Source of the DNA: Lacticaseibacillus rhamnosus | GTDB taxonomy: Bacteria; Bacillota; Bacilli; Lactobacillales; Lactobacillaceae | Direction: 5' to 3' | DNA: 64,000 nt | NCBI RefSeq assembly: GCF_900636965.1 | Contig: NZ_LR134331.1 | Coordinates: 2,170,001-2,234,000 of the forward strand | Shown here: piece by piece, positions 16,986 through 25,495 of the stretch | How positions within the stretch are numbered: the stretch's first letter is position 1 | Layout of the letters: the number at the start of each line of letters is the position of its first letter | Program-made: the position numbers and the translations under genes | The notes under the pieces: model-generated | Database searches by the model: none | Told to the model about the DNA's origin: nothing | Seen by the model: only the letters and a program-made list of their open reading frames with translations

Positions 16986-17013
16986 AAAAAAGCCCGATAA
17001 TCATCATCGGGCT
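16986..17013 (-). terminator. intrinsic terminator
   Basis: On the minus strand, AGCCCGAT pairs with ATCGGGCT and is followed by TTTTTT, just past the small ORF at 17032. This supports that ORF being transcribed. Confidence 0.8.
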
Positions 17014-17031
17014 TAGGATGCTGCTCTGAAA

Positions 17032-17262
17032 CTAATGACTAACTTTGACGGCATAAACAACGCGAATCGGGGTTGAGCGGACTCGCAGTAGACGTGCTGC
17101 CTCTTGGTTGCCATGGCTGGCGCGGATACATAGCATGCGTCGGGCCTGTTTAGCGACTAACAGGGTTGGAAAATCTTTTGGAAATAGTAAAGCGAACAAC
17201 GCTTCGTTCGTTGCGCCAATCAATGATAAGGGACACCTTTCTGCTTGCTGTAATTTGTGCAT
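17032..17262 (-). CDS. small hypothetical protein
   Basis: A 76-codon frame of unknown function. The product is basic (many Arg/Lys) with no clear membrane segment. ATG 17262 lacks a ribosome binding site and sits directly at a promoter-like -10 (TTGGCG, 17 bases, TACACT). A better start is TTG 17223, ten bases after AAAGGTG, giving 63 residues beginning MIGATNEALF. A clean terminator follows the stop by about 20 bases. I do not recognise a family. Confidence 0.45.
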   Translation of the reverse strand: MHKLQQAERCPLSLIGATNEALFALLFPKDFPTLLVAKQARRMLCIRASHGNQEAARLLRVRSTPIRVVYAVKVSH

Positions 17263-17438
17263 AGTGTAGCATGTTTCTTCTCAGGCGCCAAGAGAATCTT
17301 GAATGTTTTCGTTATTTTAATCTAAATGTTACTTTAGCCATCCGCCCGTCATGAAATTGGGTTGAACACAGAATTTTTCAGAACCCTTACCTCTGTATGT
17401 AAAGACGAATAAGCTGGGGTTTGCACGGACCATCAAGT

Positions 17439-17852
17439 TCATTGCAAAGCGGTTAACAATCGTTCCAAGGTGGCGGTAAGTGCTTCAGGATCTTTAACAT
17501 TGGTGGCGAAAGCTTTCTCCAACACCTGAAACAACTCATGGACTTCCGCAGCCGCCGCTTGTCCATCAGCCGTCAAAAAAAGTTGCCGCTCGCGGTCACT
17601 GTGCGGTGCCATCCGTTTTTCTAGCAGACCTTGTTGAATTAGCCGCTTGATCAGGTTAGAAACACTCGCCGGACCACGACTTAGATCCACGCTAATCTGG
17701 CGCTGATTCGTACCAGGATGTGCAGCGACAAAAGTCAATACCTTAGCCTGATCGCTATTTAAGTTGAGCGTGCCGAGATGTTGATTGAGAAAATATTTCT
17801 GTAATTTAGCCAGCTGATAAATCAAGCCGGAAATGTTTGTTTCGGTTTGCAT
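17439..17852 (-). CDS. MarR-family transcriptional regulator
   Basis: 137 residues, a typical MarR size. Winged-helix part: TNQRQISVDLSRGPASVSNL recognition helix region, then EKRMAPHSDRERQLFLTADG with the DxR wing signature. ATG 17852 is preceded by GGAGG. It appears to stand alone; neighbouring minus-strand genes have their own terminators. Target genes are not evident. Confidence 0.85.
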   Translation of the reverse strand: MQTETNISGLIYQLAKLQKYFLNQHLGTLNLNSDQAKVLTFVAAHPGTNQRQISVDLSRGPASVSNLIKRLIQQGLLEKRMAPHSDRERQLFLTADGQAAAAEVHELFQVLEKAFATNVKDPEALTATLERLLTALQ

Positions 17853-17964
17853 GTCGAACCTCCATACCCATTAGCATACACGTTTGACTTGCAAACACAA
17901 CAGTTTCGTTAGCGTCTTTTCTCTGAATCCCAGTAGCAAACCGCGTTACAATTGAAGGACATTC

Positions 17965-18003
17965 AAAAAGACGCCTGCCATAATTTCATTGTATGCAGAC
18001 GCC
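17965..18003 (-). terminator. terminator of the zinc-ribbon protein gene
   Basis: On the minus strand, GGCGTCTGCATA pairs with TATGGCAGGCGTC and is followed by TTTTTG, about 20 bases past the stop at 18022. Confidence 0.85.
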
Positions 18004-18021
18004 CTTGTCTTCTTGGCGCAA

Positions 18022-18777
18022 TTAATCATCGCTGTCTTTAATAAGCTCCCATTTGCCTGAATCATCATCGTATTTGCTCATTTGGTCATGAATCTCATCG
18101 TAGCGGTATTTATTGTACAGTTCGCCACTATCTTTGTCGTAAACATCGACTTCTTTCATGTTAACTGCCGGCGATGTGACTTCCACGCGGTAATCGTCGA
18201 GATCAAAATCGTCCAGATCGGCGGCCATTTTGGCAACATCGCGGTTACTTAGATCGCTGCTACTGCTGTTGGTCTCTTCTTTTTCTGCACGTGACTCGCT
18301 GGCATTAGCGAGTGATTCACTGGCGGCTTCTTGAGACGCTGCCAGTGAGCTAGATGCTGCTGCCTGCGATTCGGATGCCGAGGCTGAGGCGATCGAAACT
18401 GAGGAGGCGCTTGCTGCTGACGCACTGGCCGAACTCGAGGCGGCTTCTTGCGTCTGCTGACTGCGGTTCTGAAAATATAAGACACCGCCCACAATGACAA
18501 CCGCAGCGAGTAATACCAGCGTCACAATTAGCCATGGTCGTTTCGGGTGGTTGGGGGATCCGCCACTGGTTTGGCGGCGACGGGTCACCGGTGGCACGCT
18601 GCCTGATTGTGGTCCTGACGCCGATGCCGGACTCGTCTGACCGCCAACATTTTCCTGCTGATGGGCTAACGCAGCATTCTGATTTTCTAATCGATATGCC
18701 TTAAGATTGAAACCGCAATTGTGACAATATGCTTCGTCAGCGCTAACCTGAACGCCGCAATGTGGACAAAATTCCAT
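18022..18777 (-). CDS. zinc-ribbon membrane protein with Ser/Ala-rich extracytoplasmic linker
   Basis: 251 residues from ATG 18777 (GGAGG nine bases upstream; the longer frame to 18843 lacks support). N-terminal zinc ribbon CPHCG-x13-CHNCG, a Gln/Ser/Pro-rich stretch, one membrane helix (PWLIVTLVLLAAVVIVGGVLYF), about 80 residues rich in Ser, Ala and Glu, and an acidic C-terminal domain (LDDFDLDDYRVEVTS, KYDDDSGKWELIKDSDD). By topology the ribbon is cytoplasmic and the tail outside. The function of this zinc_ribbon_2-type class is unknown. Related architectures lie at 20044-21123 and 24286-25332. Confidence 0.8.
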   Translation of the reverse strand: MEFCPHCGVQVSADEAYCHNCGFNLKAYRLENQNAALAHQQENVGGQTSPASASGPQSGSVPPVTRRRQTSGGSPNHPKRPWLIVTLVLLAAVVIVGGVLYFQNRSQQTQEAASSSASASAASASSVSIASASASESQAAASSSLAASQEAASESLANASESRAEKEETNSSSSDLSNRDVAKMAADLDDFDLDDYRVEVTSPAVNMKEVDVYDKDSGELYNKYRYDEIHDQMSKYDDDSGKWELIKDSDD

Positions 18778-18881
18778 TTCTACTTCCTCCGTTTTTGATA
18801 TTTGGTATCTTACTACCCTGTCATACCAACAATTGAACGCCAAGCTAGCACTGACGATCGCAAGCTGTATACGCTACTCAC

Positions 18882-19883
18882 TTATTTTTCAGGAACCGGC
18901 AGCTGTCGCAACATCCATTGATAAGCTTCAGGTAGGATCTGTTGCCAATAAGTAAAGCCGTGCGCCCCAGCAGCGCTCCAGTGCGTGGTCGGATTTACCC
19001 CGGCAGTCGTGAGTTGATCGGCAAACCGGCTAACATCCTGAAATGGCACCGTTGTATCCGCCTGACCGGAAGCAAGAAAAACGTGCAACCCGACAGTGCG
19101 GTCACCTGTTAACATTTTAGCCGGCGCATCTGCTTCCCACTGTGCCTGATTCCATTGTCCGGCACGCAAAAATGCTGGCATCCGTGGCCGCGCAGCTTCA
19201 GGAACTTGTTGCCAGACAGCCGGTGACAATGCTGCAACCGTGCGAAATGCTGTCGGAACCGCTAGCGCCAGATGCAGTGCGCCATAACCGCCCATCGACA
19301 CGCCACCAACCGCATGGGCATCCGCCTGGGGCAATACGGCAACTTGTTGCTGCAAATGCGGCAGCAAATCCTGAACGATCGCTGTCTGCATCTTTTCTGC
19401 TGGCGAATCAACGTAAAAACTATTGCCACCATCAATGAAAACCACGACTGCGGGATGCTTAGTGGCTGTCACCGCTTGATCTAACATGGTTTTTGAATCA
19501 ACCAATTTCACCAGATTGGTTGCATCACCATCCATCCCGTGCAGCATCAAGATAAGCGGATACTGGCGCGATGAGGTATAGCCAGCCGGAAGATACGTAA
19601 AATAGCGCCAAGAACGATTCAGCGTCGGCGAAAAGAAACTTGACTCGTTGAGACTGCTAGCCGCTTGTGGTGACGTGACACTCGACTCAGATGAAGTTGA
19701 TGTGCTGATAGTGCTGCGGTTAACAATTTTTGAAGCAGACGCCGATGTCACCTGTCGTGGCGCTGACGTTGAAGATTGACCCGATTTTGAAGGTGCCAAA
19801 GATGGAACCCACCAGATCAAAAATACGACCGCGATCATCAAAGCAGTGATTAAAATACCAGAGATTCGCTTACGCCGTTGCAT
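18882..19883 (-). CDS. membrane-anchored esterase (alpha/beta hydrolase, esterase-D-like)
   Basis: 333 residues. An N-terminal membrane anchor (GILITALMIAVVFLIWWV) and a Ser/Thr-rich spacer precede a catalytic domain on the outer face. Esterase motifs: LILMLHGMDGD oxyanion region, GGVSMGGYGA nucleophile Ser, SGQADTTVPF acid, AGAHGFTYW histidine. The family includes acetyl-esterases and S-formylglutathione hydrolase-like enzymes; an anchored form suggests action on cell-wall or polysaccharide esters (inference). Confidence 0.82.
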   Translation of the reverse strand: MQRRKRISGILITALMIAVVFLIWWVPSLAPSKSGQSSTSAPRQVTSASASKIVNRSTISTSTSSESSVTSPQAASSLNESSFFSPTLNRSWRYFTYLPAGYTSSRQYPLILMLHGMDGDATNLVKLVDSKTMLDQAVTATKHPAVVVFIDGGNSFYVDSPAEKMQTAIVQDLLPHLQQQVAVLPQADAHAVGGVSMGGYGALHLALAVPTAFRTVAALSPAVWQQVPEAARPRMPAFLRAGQWNQAQWEADAPAKMLTGDRTVGLHVFLASGQADTTVPFQDVSRFADQLTTAGVNPTTHWSAAGAHGFTYWQQILPEAYQWMLRQLPVPEK

Positions 19884-20043
19884 AGTCGTGCACCTTAACC
19901 CAAGCCAATACGTTCCTTTGTTTCGGTTTCAAACCCTTACCCCATAACTGCCTCTTGTGAAGGACTTCTTTATCGTACAACACTCAGCACCAATACAGAA
20001 CATATTTTATTTTATCGCAACAAACGTTCAGTTGCGAAACGCG

Positions 20044-21123
20044 TCAATCACGCCGCAAAAGCCGTGCCGTGACGACCATCACTAATGCAGCAACTATCCC
20101 CACAACATAGCCAATGCCAGGATTGAGCAACCCTTGAATTTGATTTGTTCCGCTACTCATTAATGGTGCATAGGCAACATATAAAGCCGCATACCCTAAT
20201 AATCCTAACATCCCGCCAAGTCGCATCATGCCGCGCGCCCGGAAAAGCCCAAACACTAATCCTAAAGCTGGCCCCACACCTGCCAACGCTAGCGCTACAT
20301 AAGGCAGATTAACCTTTGCCGCACCCACTGTCCCAGTGGTAGCAGCCGTCGTTTCGGCCAATGTACTGGCACTGCGAACCAAGTCATACAAACTGCCGCC
20401 CACCGTTGTCGTACCAACCCCGCTCGCTCCAAAAGGCCAAGCATAAGCGGCAATTAGGGCAAGAAACGCGGCCGCTAAATAAACCAGCCAGATCAAGCTA
20501 CCGCGCCGATGCGATTTTCCAGCAAATTGCAGCCACCAACGCGACGAACCGCCACTTTGGGAATTAGGTGAAAAGTTTGGCTGACGAATAGGCGTCGAAT
20601 ACGGAGGCACCTGACTAGCCTGTCCAGATGAAGGCATCGTCCAAATATCATCATCATCGGACTGATCGCTACGATTCCGCGGCTGGTAACGTGCCACCGG
20701 TCGCCGGTTCGCCACGACATAAACCGCCACCGCACTGGCAACTGCAAGCACCCAACCGATCAAGACCGAAAAGCTAAAGACACAAAATAACACCATGACG
20801 CCAATTAACGTATACACAATGTGAACAGCCAGCCAATCAAGAAAATGCTGAAAGCTGTCGTCAGTTAAGTCTAGGCTTTTCTTACCGGCCGGCGTCTGAC
20901 TTTGACGTCGCCGAGAGCGCTCACCAACTGTTGGCTCCTGGTCAGCAATCGAATCTTGCGGCTCCGCTTGTTTAGTCGGTCGGCTTTGCGTGGATTGTGC
21001 CGCTGTTTGTGCCGCAATTTGGGCATCAAAACGCACCAAATCCGTGCCGCAATTTGGACAGTACTTAACGCCTGCCGGTATTTTAAAACCGCAATTTGGA
21101 CAGTACCGCATCTTTCCAGCCAA
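20044..21123 (-). CDS. zinc-ribbon polytopic membrane protein
   Basis: About 359 residues. I place the start at TTG 21123 (begins MAGKMRYCPNCG) because GGGAGGG lies seven bases upstream; longer starts at 21159 and 21177 have weaker sites. A double zinc ribbon (CPNCG-x10-CPNCG) is followed by a polar Gln/Arg-rich linker, two helices near 120-150, another polar linker, and four to five helices in the C-terminal half. Function unknown. It shares the ribbon-plus-membrane build of two nearby genes. Confidence 0.75.
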   Translation of the reverse strand: MAGKMRYCPNCGFKIPAGVKYCPNCGTDLVRFDAQIAAQTAAQSTQSRPTKQAEPQDSIADQEPTVGERSRRRQSQTPAGKKSLDLTDDSFQHFLDWLAVHIVYTLIGVMVLFCVFSFSVLIGWVLAVASAVAVYVVANRRPVARYQPRNRSDQSDDDDIWTMPSSGQASQVPPYSTPIRQPNFSPNSQSGGSSRWWLQFAGKSHRRGSLIWLVYLAAAFLALIAAYAWPFGASGVGTTTVGGSLYDLVRSASTLAETTAATTGTVGAAKVNLPYVALALAGVGPALGLVFGLFRARGMMRLGGMLGLLGYAALYVAYAPLMSSGTNQIQGLLNPGIGYVVGIVAALVMVVTARLLRRD

Positions 21124-21326
21124 ATCGGTTTCCCTCCCATTTTTGTTGTTTAAATCCATCTTGCCTGCTTCCGCCAAAATAGTAAAGTTTCTGCCAACTT
21201 TTTAACGAAAAGCAAGCGATTTTGCAAACCATGAATGGCATAGTCAGCAGTCATCTTGCCGCTGAATTTTTGTGAAAATGAACATTGGTTGCTTCCACCC
21301 TCACTTACTTATGATCGTTCCGAAAC
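21124..21326. other. intergenic stretch, nothing recognised
   Basis: About 200 bases between the zinc-ribbon gene start and the terminator of the next MarR gene. It presumably holds the zinc-ribbon gene promoter; none was picked with confidence. Confidence 0.3.
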
Positions 21327-21358
21327 AAAAAGGAATCGCCCACCGGACAATTCCTTTT
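21327..21358 (-). terminator. terminator of the MarR gene at 21444
   Basis: On the minus strand, AAAAGGAATTGTCC with GGGCGATTCCTTTTT forms a hairpin (arms AAAAGGAAT/ATTCCTTTT) with a T-rich tail. Confidence 0.7.
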
Positions 21359-21443
21359 AAGTTGCTCGCTTATTCTAGATTAAGTCAGTGCATCCGCTAC
21401 TTTTAAGCTTTTCAAGCGGAAGCGCCATCTTCACGACAACCGC

Positions 21444-22028
21444 TTAAAAATGGCGGTCGAAGCCATGGGGACCACCTGCCCCAAAGCTGCCAGGGTAGCC
21501 GCGGCGGGGACCATGATGCCCGTGATGAAAGCGCTCCGCCCACGCCCGCATATCGTCAAACTGTTTTCCTTCTGGCCAGCTGAGATCATCGCGATTAGCC
21601 AAATCCGCCGTTAATTTTTCAATTAACTTCAACAACTCGGCTTGTTCATCGTCAGTCAAACCGCTAAAAATTTGATCCGGTAAATCGGTTTTCAGCTTTC
21701 CGGTGGTTTCAATGAATTTGCGCCCATCGTCAGTCAAAGCAATGAGTTGAACCCGTTTATCGGTTTCCGATTCATGGCGGTTAATCAGGCCCAGTTCTTC
21801 TAGTTTCTGCACCAAAGCCGAAACCGAGCTAGGGCGAATGTCTAAAGCTTCAACTAAATCCGAGTTCGTTAGCTCACCGCGCTGATCGAGTAAGCGCAAC
21901 AAACGCAATTGATTAGGTTGCCGCTGCTGATCACCAAAACGCAGGCTGCTGGCGATGGCCCCCATAAATGGCCGCTTTTGGAGTAATTGCCCGAATACTT
22001 TTAATAATGCTTCTGAAGTTTGTGTCAT
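21444..22028 (-). CDS. MarR-family regulator with Gly/His-rich tail
   Basis: About 194 residues from ATG 22028 (AAGGAGC nine bases upstream); the frame extends to 22085 without support. Winged helix: TNSDLVEALDIRPSSVSALV recognition region, then NRHESETDKRVQLIALTDDG wing with DxR. The tail (HHGHHGPRRGYPGSFGAGGP) is rich in Gly, His, Pro and Arg, unusual for MarR, and could bind metal. Its own promoter is flanked by four GTTAGT-type half-sites, implying autorepression. Confidence 0.85.
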   Translation of the reverse strand: MTQTSEALLKVFGQLLQKRPFMGAIASSLRFGDQQRQPNQLRLLRLLDQRGELTNSDLVEALDIRPSSVSALVQKLEELGLINRHESETDKRVQLIALTDDGRKFIETTGKLKTDLPDQIFSGLTDDEQAELLKLIEKLTADLANRDDLSWPEGKQFDDMRAWAERFHHGHHGPRRGYPGSFGAGGPHGFDRHF

Positions 22029-22061
22029 ACTTTTTTGCTCCTTTTGAATACGAGATTTTTG

Positions 22062-22137
22062 AAAGTTAGTTTTGTTTACGTTCAACTAACTTACATTAGT
22101 ATAATCACTTATTTAGTTAGCGTCAATTAAAACTAAC
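22062..22137 (-). promoter_or_regulatory. promoter and operators of the MarR gene at 21444
   Basis: On the minus strand: -35 TTGACG (22126-22121), 17-base spacer, -10 TATACT (22103-22098). Inverted half-sites AGTTAGTT (22062-22069) and AACTAACT (22084-22091) lie downstream; TTAGTTAG (22113-22120) and AACTAAC (22131-22137) bracket the -35. Confidence 0.75.
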
Positions 22138-22254
22138 ATAAAATCATCAAGTGTTTTGAGTGCCCGCCTCAAAACAACCCCTGAGACTGTCGACCACAAG
22201 TTCCAACCCAATGTGGTAATGCTCTTCATTGCCGTCCCGATTCCAAGTGCTAGC

Positions 22255-22289
22255 AAAAAGCCCGCCCCTATCATCCCTGGGCGGACTTT
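22255..22289 (-). terminator. terminator of the Nudix gene
   Basis: On the minus strand, AAAGTCCGCCC pairs with GGGCGGGCTTTTT. It lies 23 bases past the stop at 22312. Confidence 0.85.
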
Positions 22290-22311
22290 ACTTTATCGAA
22301 TTGCTAGCTTT

Positions 22312-22779
22312 TTAATGTTGCTGTTCCCCATCCAAATAAGCGCGAACGCACGCAATCATGTCGCGCGATTGCATATTGAATAATGGTGGCAACTGATCGA
22401 AGTCAAAATACTTCAAAGCCAATGTCTCATTCGGATCAGCTTGCTCCAAACCGCCACCCACCGGCTTTACCAGATATAGTCGGCAGATAATCTGGGCCTG
22501 ATCGCCATTTGGATACGTGGTAAAGCCCTGCTCAAAAGTGTGTAACGGCTTGATAGGCTCAACCAGCAAGCCTGCATCTTCCTTCATTTCCCGTTTCAGC
22601 GTCTCGACAAACGTCTCGCCATACTCCATCATGCCACCGGGTAAACTCCAATTGCCTGCATCAGTGCGCTGTTGCAGTAATATTTGTCTTTGGTCATTGA
22701 CGACAGCACCCGCAACTGCATTTAGAAAAATCGGCATATGCCCGACCTTGCTGCGGATGTCTTTTATATAATTTGCCAC
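22312..22779 (-). CDS. Nudix hydrolase
   Basis: 155 residues from GTG 22779, preceded by AGAGG; this start gives the usual family length, whereas the frame to 22872 does not. Nudix box: GGMMEYGETFVETLKREMKE followed by DAGL, so the second catalytic-type Glu of REUxEExGU is Asp. It hydrolyses a nucleoside diphosphate linked to another moiety; the substrate cannot be read from sequence. A monocistronic unit with a terminator downstream. Confidence 0.85.
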   Translation of the reverse strand: MANYIKDIRSKVGHMPIFLNAVAGAVVNDQRQILLQQRTDAGNWSLPGGMMEYGETFVETLKREMKEDAGLLVEPIKPLHTFEQGFTTYPNGDQAQIICRLYLVKPVGGGLEQADPNETLALKYFDFDQLPPLFNMQSRDMIACVRAYLDGEQQH

Positions 22780-22933
22780 TTGGCTGCCTCTTTTCTTGAC
22801 TTCATTACATTGATTATTCAATAGATGCTTGGCAAGTGCAAGCGACTCATCACCCAGATCAAAATTTCGCACACAGTTGCTGGAGCCAAAAGCTGACCCG
22901 ATTTTCTATAAAAAATTCTAAGCAACACCATAC

Positions 22934-22989
22934 AAAAACGACCATCACCCTCAAGCGTCTTATCAACGCTCAAGGGATGGTCGTCTTTT
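22934..22989 (-). terminator. terminator of gpmA
   Basis: A long hairpin: on the minus strand GACGACCATC(C)CTTGAGCG pairs with CGCTTGAGGGTGATGGTCGT, followed by TTTTT. Confidence 0.9.
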
Positions 22990-23016
22990 CAATTATGCAA
23001 ATGAGTTAGCGAATCA

Positions 23017-23706
23017 TTAGTCCAACTTGGTCTTGCTGTTAACGTTCAACTTTTCATCAAAGTCATAAACAACCGGTTCGCCAGTTGCCATTTCCAAGTT
23101 CATGATGTCAGCATCGGAAATGTTTTCGATGTACTTGGTCAAAGCACGCAGAGAGTTACCATGTGCGGCAATAACAACATTCTTGCCGTCCAACAGATCT
23201 GGTGCGATGTGGTCTTCCCAGAATGGGATAACCCGTTCCAGCGTCACTTTCAGGTTTTCGCCGCCAGGAATGATCCGCGGATCAAGGTCGGCATAACGAC
23301 GATCCTTAGCAGCAGAGCCTTCGTCAGTTGCCTTCAACAATGGTGGCAAAACGTCGTACGAACGGCGCCAGATGTGAACTTGATCGGCACCGTATTTGTC
23401 AGCCGTTTCCTTCTTGTTCAAACCTTGCAATGCGCCATAGTGACGTTCGTTTAGGCGCCAGGTTTTCATTTCTGGAATCCACAATTGGCCGGATTCTTCC
23501 AAGACGTAGTGCAGGGTCTTGATCGCACGGGTCAAAACTGAGGTGTAAGCTTGGTCGAATTCAAGACCAGCCTGCTTAATTAATTCACCGGCATGCTTTG
23601 CTTCTTCGACACCCTTTTCACTCAGATCAACATCTACCCAGCCAGTGAACTGGTTGGACAGGTTCCATTCACTTTGTCCGTGACGGATCAATACTAATTT
23701 CGCCAT
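23017..23706 (-). CDS. gpmA: 2,3-bisphosphoglycerate-dependent phosphoglycerate mutase
   Basis: 229 residues, the standard length for bacterial dPGM. Catalytic [10 protein letters not shown] (phospho-accepting His), active-site Glu in [13 protein letters not shown], and the second histidine in [12 protein letters not shown]. It interconverts 3- and 2-phosphoglycerate in glycolysis. ATG 23706 has GAGG upstream. It is a single-gene unit with a strong terminator. Confidence 0.97.
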   Translation of the reverse strand: MAKLVLIRHGQSEWNLSNQFTGWVDVDLSEKGVEEAKHAGELIKQAGLEFDQAYTSVLTRAIKTLHYVLEESGQLWIPEMKTWRLNERHYGALQGLNKKETADKYGADQVHIWRRSYDVLPPLLKATDEGSAAKDRRYADLDPRIIPGGENLKVTLERVIPFWEDHIAPDLLDGKNVVIAAHGNSLRALTKYIENISDADIMNLEMATGEPVVYDFDEKLNVNSKTKLD

Positions 23707-23847
23707 ATCAGAGAATACCTCGCTTTTATGATTTGACAGTCTTCTGCCTGTTTACAGAATCTCATGTTACACCATTTTCAGTAAGTTCGCACCCGCTTTC
23801 TCTGGTATATTGGAAACATAGCAAAAAGAAAAGGTTTAACAACGTTT

Positions 23848-23867
23848 GTAACTGGTGCACCAGTTAC
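23848..23867. promoter_or_regulatory. perfect 20-bp palindrome
   Basis: GTAACTGGTGCACCAGTTAC reads identically on both strands with no loop. It lies between gpmA and the small membrane protein gene, about 140 bases upstream of each start. It looks like a dimeric protein operator rather than an RNA hairpin; the binding protein is unknown. Confidence 0.55.
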
Positions 23868-23975
23868 GACACACGGTACGATGTGATCGACACGCACGCT
23901 TGTCAGTACAGGGTACCGATGCGATTCGGATTGACGTCCCTTATGACTTTTATGCTCAGTAATTTGGAGGTTCTC

Positions 23976-24182
23976 GTGAAAAAAATTTGGCTCACAATTG
24001 GTGGTATATGGTTGATCAGTGTCATTTATTTTTTGATTTATATCAACTTACCGGCGATGCAACTGGCAGTAAATGAAAACGGCTTTTTATCGTTGGTTCA
24101 TGGCATCATGGATCTGATCTTACTTGGCGGTACGTTTGCCTTAGTTGCAGGAGGTCTTTATCGTTTATTTCATCGGCGGTAA
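23976..24182 (+). CDS. small two-helix membrane protein
   Basis: 68 residues from GTG 23976 (TTTGGAGG six bases upstream). Two hydrophobic helices (IWLTIGGIWLISVIYFLIY and GIMDLILLGGTFALVAGGLY) joined by a short polar loop, ending in basic RLFHRR. The longer frame from 23733 runs through non-coding upstream sequence. Function unknown. It is followed after about 100 bases by the zinc-ribbon gene on the same strand. Confidence 0.65.
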   Translation: MKKIWLTIGGIWLISVIYFLIYINLPAMQLAVNENGFLSLVHGIMDLILLGGTFALVAGGLYRLFHRR

Positions 24183-24285
24183 GAAATTTCCCGTCATTTT
24201 AGTCAGTATTGTGTCTGTCTTTTGTTATGATTAAGTGACGATTGTTTTTGAAAATGGAACTGGGTTTAACTTTGGAGGGAATATC

Positions 24286-25332
24286 ATGTTTAAATTATGT
24301 CCAAATTGTGGGGCACATAACGCACCCACTGCTAACTTCTGTACAAAATGCGGTGCAAATCTGGCGGGGGTGGCCGCCACACAGCCGCAAGCTCCCGCAA
24401 CTCCTGACACAACCGATGGAAAAGCCGATACCGTTAGTGCGACTAGCCAATCACCCGTAGCAACCGCACCAACGGCAGACGCAAAATCTGGAGCAGCACC
24501 GGAAACCGCTAAACCGATTTCCACTCACACCACCCAAGCTGATACGGCCGCCGATTCACAAGCTGCCCAAAGTTCGGAAAGCTCAGCGGCCGCAACGCAA
24601 ACTGCGCCGACTACCGACAACACTGCTACCGATGCTCCAACCAGTCAGGCCCCTCAGCCAACGCCACAGCCTAATCCAACCGTTGAGGCTACCAAGCAGT
24701 ATGCGGGCAGTTACTGGCGGTATTTAGTCGATAGTATTAAGCATCCGGCCAGCATTGAGCGCACTTATCATAGTTATTTTGGACTGACCAGTCTGGCGAT
24801 TACCATCGTTAGTCTGGCCTTGACGATTGCTTTGCGCGCCGGCTCGGCTTTTTCATCCTTACCCGGCAGCCTTGCCAGTTCTGTCATGAGTACATTTTTG
24901 AAGTTGCTGGTCTTAGTTGCGATTCTGGCGATTGGCGTGATTGCCATTTATTATCTGGGCGTTCGCGGCATATTAGGTGATCGGCGGCGGCGTTTTCTCG
25001 ACTTTACGACAGATTATGCGTTCCACTGTAATTGGATGGTGTTCTTCTCCGTCTTTACCCTGTTAATGCAGATATTGGGTCTCATCAACGTTGGTTCGGC
25101 AATGTTAATTTCGTTATTATTGACCATCAGTCTTAGCCTCTTTTTCTTAGCCGGGCCTTATATGCTATTTACGGCTCAGTCAACTAATCATTTCGACAAG
25201 ATTTACGCCCTTCTCATCGTCAGTGTGCTACTAGCCATTGTCTTCATGGTGATTACCATGTTTGGTCTTGCCAGCATCATGGGCAGCCTTTATCAAGGAC
25301 TCAACGATTTTGGCCGCTCGTTTAATTACTAA
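24286..25332 (+). CDS. zinc-ribbon membrane protein, Yip1-like
   Basis: 348 residues from ATG 24286 (TTTGGAGGG six bases upstream). Zinc ribbon CPNCG-x10-CTKCG, about 120 residues of low-complexity Ala/Thr/Gln/Pro linker, then five to six membrane helices (from about residue 180) reminiscent of Yip1/YIF1-type domains. Function unknown. It is the third ribbon-membrane protein in 7 kb. It converges on a serine hydrolase gene with a shared terminator. Confidence 0.75.
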   Translation: MFKLCPNCGAHNAPTANFCTKCGANLAGVAATQPQAPATPDTTDGKADTVSATSQSPVATAPTADAKSGAAPETAKPISTHTTQADTAADSQAAQSSESSAAATQTAPTTDNTATDAPTSQAPQPTPQPNPTVEATKQYAGSYWRYLVDSIKHPASIERTYHSYFGLTSLAITIVSLALTIALRAGSAFSSLPGSLASSVMSTFLKLLVLVAILAIGVIAIYYLGVRGILGDRRRRFLDFTTDYAFHCNWMVFFSVFTLLMQILGLINVGSAMLISLLLTISLSLFFLAGPYMLFTAQSTNHFDKIYALLIVSVLLAIVFMVITMFGLASIMGSLYQGLNDFGRSFNY

Positions 25333-25433
25333 TACAGCTGGATCAATCGCGTATTAGCCACTTGGAATGCTTGTGCCATCAGTCAGGCGCATAAGGCACT
25401 CGCGCTAAAAAACAAGCAATTGCCGTTCAACAC

Positions 25434-25480
25434 AAAACCGGTCCTAATGACATTTATCTTCTGTCATTAAGACCGGTTTT
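25434..25480. terminator. bidirectional terminator
   Basis: AAAACCGGTCCTAATGACA pairs with TGTCATTAAGACCGGTTTT. A-tract and T-tract on the two sides allow it to serve both converging genes. Confidence 0.92.
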
Positions 25481-25495
25481 CATGTTCCTGCCTGG

